Shown: positions 7,350-14,900 of the stretch, piece by piece | How positions within the stretch are numbered: the first letter of the stretch is position 1 | Layout of the letters: every line of letters starts with the position of its first letter | DNA from: an uncultured Lachnospiraceae bacterium | GTDB lineage: Bacteria; Bacillota; Clostridia; Lachnospirales; Lachnospiraceae | NCBI GenBank assembly: GCA_910577065.1 | Contig: CAJTLD010000025.1 | Span: 4,891 to 27,204 of the forward strand | Length of the DNA stretch: 22,314 bases | Direction: 5' to 3' | Notes under the pieces: generated by a model | Told to the model about the DNA's origin: nothing | Seen by the model: the letters and a program-made list of their open reading frames with translations, nothing else | Databases searched by the model: none | Position numbers and translations under genes: made by a program

Positions 7350-8657
7350 TTATTCGTCATAAATTGAAACAATTTCCCCGTCTAAAATCCGGTTCATATT
7401 CTTCACGGCGCAGAAATTCCCGCACATAGAGCAGGTATCCTCTTTTTCCGGGGCCGCTTCGGCTCTATAACGCCTTGCTTTTTCGGGATCTACCGCAAGG
7501 GAAAACATCTGTTCCCAGTCGAGTTTTTTGCGCGCCGCGCTCATAGCGTCGTCCCAGTCCCGCGCGCCTTTTACTCCTTTTGCAATATCCGCCGCATGCG
7601 CCGCAATCCGGGATGCAATAATACCTTCTTTTACGTCGTTTACATCCGGAAGGCGCAAATGCTCCGCCGGCGTGACATAACACAGAAAAGCCGCGCCGTT
7701 CATTGCGGCGACCGCCCCGCCGACAGCCGCTGTAATATGGTCATAGCCCGGCGCAACGTCTGTTACCAAAGGCCCTAAAACGTAAAACGGCGCGCCGTGG
7801 CAGATGGTTTCCTGAATTTTCATATTGGCGGCAACCTGATCCAGCGGCATATGCCCAGGCCCTTCAATCATGACCTGTACGTCCTTCTCCCAGGCGCGTT
7901 TTGTCAGTTCCCCTAACGTAATCAGTTCTTCTATCTGGGAGGCGTCCGTCGCGTCTTTTAAGCAGCCCGGGCGGCAGGCGTCCCCCAGGCTTAACGTAAC
8001 GTCGTACTGCCTGCAGATTTCTAAAATTTGATCAAACTGCGCATAAAACGGATTTTCCTCTCCCGTCATTTCCATCCAGGCAAACATAATAGAACCGCCT
8101 CTTGAAACAATATTCGTCAGGCGCTTATTGCGTTTGAATTTCCGCGCCGTTTCTTGATTGATGCCGCAGTGTACCGTGATAAAATCCACGCCGTCCTCCG
8201 CATGCATCCGCACGATATCAATCCATTCCTTGGAAGAGATTTTCTTTAATGGCTTGTGGTAATACACAACCGCGTCATAAATCGGCACGGTGCCAATCAT
8301 TGCTGGGCATTCGCTGCAGAGTTTCCTGCGGAATTTCCGCGTATCGCCGTAAGAACTTAAATCCATAATCGCTTCCGCGCCAAGATTTACCGCCGCATGC
8401 ACCTTTTCCATTTCCACGTCCAAATCTTTGCAGTCCCGCGAAACGCCAAGGTTCACATTGATCTTGGTTTTTAACATGGAACCGATTCCGTTCGGGCGGA
8501 TGCCTGTGTGGCTTTTATTACAGGGAATAATTGCTTTTCCTTCTGCAACCAGGCGGCAAAGTTCCCCGATATCCATGTTTTCTTTTTTCGCGACCTCTTT
8601 CATTTCTTCGGTATAAATCTGTTTGCGCGCCGCATCCATCTGTGTTGTATAGTCCAT
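7350..8657 (-). CDS. thiC: Phosphomethylpyrimidine synthase ThiC
   Basis: A radical-SAM enzyme that rearranges aminoimidazole ribotide (AIR) into HMP phosphate, the pyrimidine half of thiamine. At 435 residues it is the short form found in Clostridia and archaea, lacking the extra N-terminal domain of the long form. Family motifs are clear: NVNLGVSRD near residue 70, MDLSSYGDTR, the metal-site region DFITVHCGIN, SLGDACRPG, MIEGPGHMPLDQ and APFYVLGPLVTDVAPGYDHI. The C-terminal cluster-binding Cys are 409, 412 and 416 (CSMCGNFC, spacing CX2CX3C). ATG 8657 has AAAGGA nine bases upstream. It is controlled by the TPP riboswitch directly ahead. No other thiamine gene is in the window. Confidence 0.97.
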   Translation of the reverse strand: MDYTTQMDAARKQIYTEEMKEVAKKENMDIGELCRLVAEGKAIIPCNKSHTGIRPNGIGSMLKTKINVNLGVSRDCKDLDVEMEKVHAAVNLGAEAIMDLSSYGDTRKFRRKLCSECPAMIGTVPIYDAVVYYHKPLKKISSKEWIDIVRMHAEDGVDFITVHCGINQETARKFKRNKRLTNIVSRGGSIMFAWMEMTGEENPFYAQFDQILEICRQYDVTLSLGDACRPGCLKDATDASQIEELITLGELTKRAWEKDVQVMIEGPGHMPLDQVAANMKIQETICHGAPFYVLGPLVTDVAPGYDHITAAVGGAVAAMNGAAFLCYVTPAEHLRLPDVNDVKEGIIASRIAAHAADIAKGVKGARDWDDAMSAARKKLDWEQMFSLAVDPEKARRYRAEAAPEKEDTCSMCGNFCAVKNMNRILDGEIVSIYDE

Positions 8658-8684
8658 ATTGTTTCATCCTTTCCGGCTGATTCA

Positions 8685-8725
8685 AAGAACAAAGACAGGA
8701 TACATCACGGGGATATATCCTGTCT
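8685..8725 (-). terminator. Expression-platform hairpin of the TPP riboswitch (probable conditional terminator)
   Basis: On the minus strand a perfect 10-bp stem, AGACAGGATA (8716-8725) with TATCCTGTCT (8693-8702), has a 13-base loop and is followed by TTGTTCTTTG. It lies between the aptamer and thiC. The T-run is broken, so it could be a weak terminator. It ends about 35 bases before the thiC ATG and does not cover the ribosome site, which favours transcriptional control. Confidence 0.65.
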
Positions 8726-8756
8726 GCTGCATAATCGTTATTCGTTCCGATATCTT

Positions 8757-8847
8757 ATCTTCCTACGACGGCATTACCCGTATCAGGTTCATGGTTCGAA
8801 ATGTAACCGCATTTCCTCTCAGCCTATCAATATAAGCTCCCCAGTTC
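8757..8847 (-). ncRNA. TPP riboswitch (THI element) upstream of thiC
   Basis: The conserved TPP aptamer segments occur in order on the minus strand: CTGGGGAGC, GGCTGAGAG, a P3 hairpin GAAATG/CATTTC, then AACCTGAT, ACGGGTAATGCCGT and CGTAGGAAG. CTGAGA binds the pyrimidine part of the ligand, and the CCTGAT...CGTAGGAA half holds the pyrophosphate pocket. High TPP should stabilise the aptamer and reduce thiC expression. The closing P1 stem is poorly paired as far as I can tell by eye, so the exact ends are approximate. Confidence 0.95.
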
Positions 8848-8907
8848 TCTATGCTGTTGTATGTTTATCCGGCTCTGTTTTTCAAGAGCCTTTTCGATCA
8901 TACTCCC

Positions 8908-8936
8908 AGTATAGCCGATTCTGTCGCAGGTGTAAA
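8908..8936 (-). promoter_or_regulatory. thiC promoter
   Basis: On the minus strand -35 TTTACA (8931-8936) and -10 TATACT (8908-8913) are separated by exactly 17 bp. The start would fall near 8900, about 55 bases before the aptamer. The leader between them (8848-8900) holds a small 6-bp hairpin (8871-8890) and nothing else I can identify. Confidence 0.8.
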
Positions 8937-8976
8937 GCCTTTCTTGCCGCCCTTCTTTTGCTGCGCCGGTATCATA

Positions 8977-11900
8977 TTATTTTACAGTTACGGTTTTCTT
9001 TTGTCCCTTGCCCTGAAACGCCTTCGTATAGATGCCTTTCATTCCTTTCGGCGCTTTTATAACCGCCTTTGCGGAAATATTTTTCAGTGCGGATGCCCCG
9101 ACTTTTTTCAGGTTCCGGCCTTTGAGCACGATGTTTTTCAGATTCTTATCGCCATAGAACGCCCGTTTCCCAATGGAAACCACATTCCTGCCGACCGTAG
9201 CCTTCTTTAGCTTTGTCATTCCTTTAAAGGCGCTGTCCGCAACAGCCGTTACTTTTAAGGTGACGCCTTTTATCTTTACAGCAGGAGCAACCGCGACCTT
9301 CTGTAAGTTCTTTGATTTTACGCCGTATGCTTCCGCAGTCTTTTTGGCTGCGCTTATAACGCGGTATTTTACATTGCCTGTGGTAATGGTATCGCCTGCC
9401 TTAAGCCCTTCGTCTTTGGCTTCTGCCTTTGCATTTACGGCGCCCTGGAGTTTTAACAGTTCTTCCTGGATTTTCCTGATTGCCGCCTGCGCTTCTTCTT
9501 TTTCCTGTTTCATCTTGAGAAGCTCTGCTTCGAGTTTTGCTACGCGTTCCGCTTCCGCTTTGGTTTCCGCAAGTTCTTTCGCCTGGCCTTCAAGCCGTTT
9601 TATTTCTGCTTCTAAGGAAGCGATTTTGTTCACCTGCTCGGTAAGCGAGGCAATCTGCTCTTCCAATGTCCCGATTTTTGCAACTTCCCTTTGCAGTTCC
9701 GAGATCTTTTCCGCCTGTTCTTTCAGCAGGTTTATCTGTGTCTGCAGGCCGCTTATTTTTTCCACTTCGGTCTTTAGCGCCTCAACCTGCTCTGCCTGGC
9801 CCTTTAACGTATTGACGTCGGTCTTAAGCGTATCGATATCCGTCGCCAAATCGTCCGGTATCTGGCCAGCCTGATCTATCAAATCTTTCAGATCGCTTTC
9901 CAGCTTTCCAATTCTGCCGTCAAATCCGTCGATGCCTTCCGGAAGCGCGTCCACTTCGCCCTGCAGTGCGGCCATTTGCTCTTCAAGCCCTGCAATGGCG
10001 CTTAATTTTTCTTCCAAATCCAGCCCCGCGACAGCGTCGGCCTGTTCGCGCAGATCCTGAATCTGGCCTTTGAGCGTTTCAATTTCCGCCACTTTATCCT
10101 CAAGCGTTTCCATTTTGGAAATCTCATCCTGTAATTTTGCAATCTCGCCATTCAGCCGTTCAATTTCATCTGTATTGGCCTGTACGTCTTCGAGTTTTGC
10201 AGCTTCTTCCTGAAGCAACTTAATCTGGGCTTCCAGTTCGGTAATCTTTTCCGCTTTGTCTTCAAGAATATCAATCCTGGATATCTCGCCCTGCAGCTTT
10301 GCAATTTCACTTTCCAGTTCCGATAACTGATTTACCCTGTCTTCCAAGCCTTCAATTTTTTCAGCTTCTTTCTGCAGTTTTACAATCTGCGCCTGCAATT
10401 CGGCCAGCTGATCCGGAGCGTCTTTTAACCGTTCCATCTCGGCCTGTAATTCTGCAATCCTTTGCCTTAAAATTTCATCCGAATCCGTCGAATCTGAAAC
10501 GGTAATACGTATACTTGCCGTAATCTCCGGATTTTCAGATAATACTGCCGTAATCTGGGCGCTTCCTTTTGCTACTGCCGTAATCGTCCCTTTTTGATCC
10601 ACACGCGCCACGGATTCATCGGAAGAAGACCAGCTTGCCGCAGTGTTCACCGTGCCTGACGGCGTAACGGATACAACTGCCTTCACCGTTTCATTTGGAA
10701 GCAGTTCTGTTTTTGCCGCAGACAGCTGCATGCTTCCAACCCATTTTACAGACAATGCGGCGACTGCTTCCCCTGCCATATGGGTATCTGTTTCGGATGT
10801 CGCCAGTTTGATCCGGATGCTGCCGAACCTGGAAACCGTAAGCGTTTTGCCGTCGGTTTTGTCCACGCGGCCTTTTCCTGTCCCGCCGCTTACCACACTG
10901 TAAACCTGATTCTTGCCCGCATTGGTATCTACGTCAAACAGCCCCAGCCTGCTAAGGTCAATCTGATTTCCTGAAATTTCCACCGTTTCTGTCTGTTTCG
11001 GCGTAATCGTAACAGGCACTTTATATATAGCGTAAAGCGTCAAATCCGCTGCCGGCATAGTAACGGTATCGCCTGCGCGGTAGCTTATGCCCGTACCGTC
11101 GGCTTTCGTATTCCATTCTGCAAACAGCCTGCCGTCCGGCCCTGCGATACCGGTTCCCTTTGCTGCCGTAAATGTCTGCGACGCATCCAAAGTGGACTGG
11201 ATCGGAGCCGTTCCCGTTCCGCCGTTTAAGTCATAGGTTACCATATAATCCGGATCTTTTTCCACTTCTACGAAAAGCATCGGGGCATTGGCCGCATTTG
11301 AGCCGATCCCGCCTTCTTTTGACGTCAGCCTGAAATCTCTGGCATTGGTATTTACCGTTACGGCAAATGTAATCTGTTCTTCGCCTTCCGAAAGAGCCTC
11401 ATAAAAATCGGTTACATCCAGTTCCAGTGTTTTGCTGCCGTTTTGCGTCGCCGTAAACGCTTCGGACTCTACAATCGTATCCGGATCGGTAAGCGCCGGC
11501 CTGGTAACCCAAGTTACTTTGCTCTCATCCCAGTCGGAGGACGCCGTTGTTGCCAGAAGCTTCACATTATCTGTTGTGCCCCCGCCGTTCTGGTTGCCTT
11601 CATAGTGAAGCGCCAGTTTTACGGATTGAACGGCCTGATCCTGAAATTCACTTACGTCAAAACGGATGAACGACGCCTTCATATCCGTACCGTCCGTGGT
11701 GCTTTCGCTTGTAAATTTCTCGCCAAACATTCCATATTCTGCGGTATTGCTGTGCTGGCGCAGCAAAAGTGAAGCATCGGCGCCATAATTTGTAACTTTC
11801 TCTTTCTGCCAGGTCTTTCCGGAAGCGTCTGCATTGGCCCTGACAACGATTCTTGGATCTTTGTTCCAAATTGCATAAAATACGGTGTCTTCTTCAAACT

Positions 11901-14900
11901 TCATTTCCTCTACCTGCATGGCTTCTTTGTCCGAGCGGTCTGTCGTCCAGCCGCCGAAGAGGTAGCCTTCCCTGGATGGGGACGCGGGAGTCAAAACAGA
12001 CCCTCCTTTCCGGATAAAGTTCGAAACCGCCTGCACGCTGCCGTTGATATTGCCTCCATAAAGGTCAAAGGAAACGGTTACGCCCCTGGTTACATTTACA
12101 ACGTAGCGATTGGTTACGCTGCCGTTTGTCACCGTATAAGTTACCGGTTCCGTAAAATCCTGCGGCCCTTCGGGACTTATGGACGCTCCGGGCGTTACGG
12201 TAATTTCCGGCGTAACCGCCGTAATATCCATAGAAGCCGGAACCGGCAGGGATACGGTTTTGGTATCCTGATCAATTACGCCCGTATGGCCGCCAAGCGC
12301 AAAGCCTGCCAGAACGGCGTCTGCAGCCTGGCTTTCGTCTCCGCCCTTTAATATGATCTGCGTCATATTAAACCGCCACGTTTCACTGCCCGGGTAATTG
12401 ACCCGCAGATAATTTGTGCCTTCCGGAAATACGGCGTCCTCATTTGAGGTATAATCTCTCTGCGCCCAGATTCCGTCTTTTGTTCCGGTACCTGGTAAAA
12501 TATCCCCTTTTGTAAATCCGGTAAACGCAGTCCAGTTTTCCCCGTCGGCGGATGTTTCAAATGTAAAGCTGTTATTATTGGATATATCATTGCTGCCATT
12601 ATCGCTCGTATACGCAACGTTGCGCACCTGGAAAAACTTCAGATCCGGCGCCGCGAATACGACATTCTTGCCGCCGCCGTTTGGTTCCGGATAAATTCCG
12701 TAACGGAACCCGTAATTGCCCACGTTCTCTACAAGCATTCCGGCGCTTCCGGAGTAAATCAGCTTCGGCGTAAGCTTCATCGCGCTAAACTGCACCTTTT
12801 TGCCGCTGCCGACATTCGGATAATCAAACGTTTCCGTAACGCTCCAGGAACCTATTTTTTCTGCAAACCCTTCTGCTTTTGCCGCTTCTTTATAATCGGT
12901 CATATACTGAAACGCAACCAGGTTATCCGCAGCGCCTTCTAACCTGCCGTATACCGTCTGTACGGAGCCTGCCGTAAACATTGCGTCCGAAACCGGGGTA
13001 AGCCATTTCACGCGGAACGTTACCGGTTCGTCCACCCCGTCAACCGACGCCTGTACCGTTTGCGGCAGCGACGGGCTTTCGCCTGCGTTTGCCGTGTACA
13101 GCTGCGGCGTAATAATTTCATTTACCGCAATATTTGCCGAAAGGAACCTTGCGTCCACCCAGTCGGCCAGGTCGTCTTCCGCGTTCTGCGATCTGGATTC
13201 GGTTACCAGGCGGACAGTGGATTTCCCTGTCACGTCGATGTCTACGAGTTTTGCTTCGTTTGCCCGGTCCATGTCTCCGCTCGAGAAGACGGGCTCTGTT
13301 TCGTCATCCAGAAATACTTTAAACGCAACTGCTCCCGGAGCGGCCACACCGCCTTTTACAAGGCTTAAGTTGACCAAAGAACGGAACCGTTCATAGCCTT
13401 TGCCCGCAATATCAATTACGATTTCGGCCGGGGCCTGCGTCCCGAAGCCTTTTTCATAAACTTCCCCGGGACCGCCCTGCATCCCTCTTGCCTGCAGGCT
13501 TTCTCCGTTTGCCATAGTATCCTTAAATACATTATCCTGCGCCTGCGTCTCATAGTTTTGATCGCTTGCATATACCACCGTGCTGACATTCAGCCAGGCA
13601 ACGGCTTTCGTTTCGGAACTTAATACCGTACCGGTTATCTTTTTCATTCCCGCAGACGCTACGTCCTCTTCTGAAAGAGCCCATTTTACGCCGATGGGTT
13701 CTTCCGATCCGTCCGTAAACGTTACGTTTACCGTAGACGGCATAGTCGGCATAACGCCGCGTTCCGTGCTGAGAGAAATTTCTTCAATAGACGAAATTTC
13801 TTTTACCAGGACTTCCGCGGTAACCGTTTTGTCCGGGCCGATTTTTCCGTTCACATCAAAAATACCCTCTTTGGCGTACTCAGACGGATCCACCCCGTCC
13901 CAAGCCACCTGTGCCGAACCGGTTTCCCCATCCGTATAATGAAGCGTTACAAAATTCGGAAGAGGAGGCTCTATCCCTGCGACCGTAGTTACTTCTACTT
14001 CCTCAATCGTATCAATCCCTTTGACATGGACAATCGTTTCCACACGTTCGTCAATCTCATCCGACACCGCATATACTTTATAATTCCCCGGCCTGTTCAG
14101 GTTCAGGGCGTCCAAATCCCAGGAATCAATCTGATATTCCTGGATCAATCCGTCGTCATAAACGGCTCCGACTGTTTCCGGCAGCATTGGCGTAACGCCG
14201 ACCCCGGTCGTCACTTCCGGCAGGTCGTAAGAAAGAACTGTCGTTCCGTCCCCCACGGTATCTACCGCGCCGGCCGAAAGCGTATTGGACGCCGCCTGTC
14301 CGCCTGCCGTTTCCACCTTTGCTTTTACGATTATTTCGCCCGATCTTGCCGCAACGTTTGCGGACGCTTTGATAATCGCAAGCGCTTTTCCGTTAAATGC
14401 TTTTCTGCTGTTGCTGGTATTGCTGTTATTGTGGTTATTGGTACCGCGGAACGGTTCCCTGTCTCTTGGATCCCCGTTGTCAAGGGCTATAATTTCTCCG
14501 CCTTCCACTTCAAACGTAATCCGGTTGTCTGCGTCCGGGACCATAATTCCCGCGCTGTCAACGACTGTAGCTTCTACATAAAGCAGATCGCTTCCGTCGT
14601 TTTTAATAAATGCCTTTTCGCCGGAAAGCACGACAGATTCCGCTTTCCCCGCGGTGTACACGACATCTTCCGCAATCACTTCGCCCGCCGCATTTTTCGC
14701 AACGGCCTTTAATTCGCCTGCCTGGTACTCCTGATAGCCGTAATCTAAGTATACCGGCTTGGCCGTATCCCTGTCATATTCTTTTACGCCAATGGATTTT
14801 CCGTTGATAAATACTTCTACGCTTGCCGCATTGGTATAAACCATAACCGGCACCTGCGTGCCCATATCCCAGTTCCAGTTCTGCGGCAGCAGATGTACGG

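Noticed and set aside
6134..7372. Longer glycosyltransferase start at 7372
   Set aside because: It would overlap the thiC end by 23 bp and lacks a ribosome site, whereas ATG 7300 has AGGAGAG at ideal distance.
8871..8890. GGCTCT/AGAGCC hairpin with TTTT on the plus strand, in the thiC leader
   Set aside because: It has only 6 bp, no plus-strand gene ends there, and on the minus strand no T-run follows, so it is not called a terminator.
13939..14712. A 257-residue plus-strand open frame inside the GH2 gene
   Set aside because: It is fully antisense to Ig-like domains with clear homology and has no recognisable motif.
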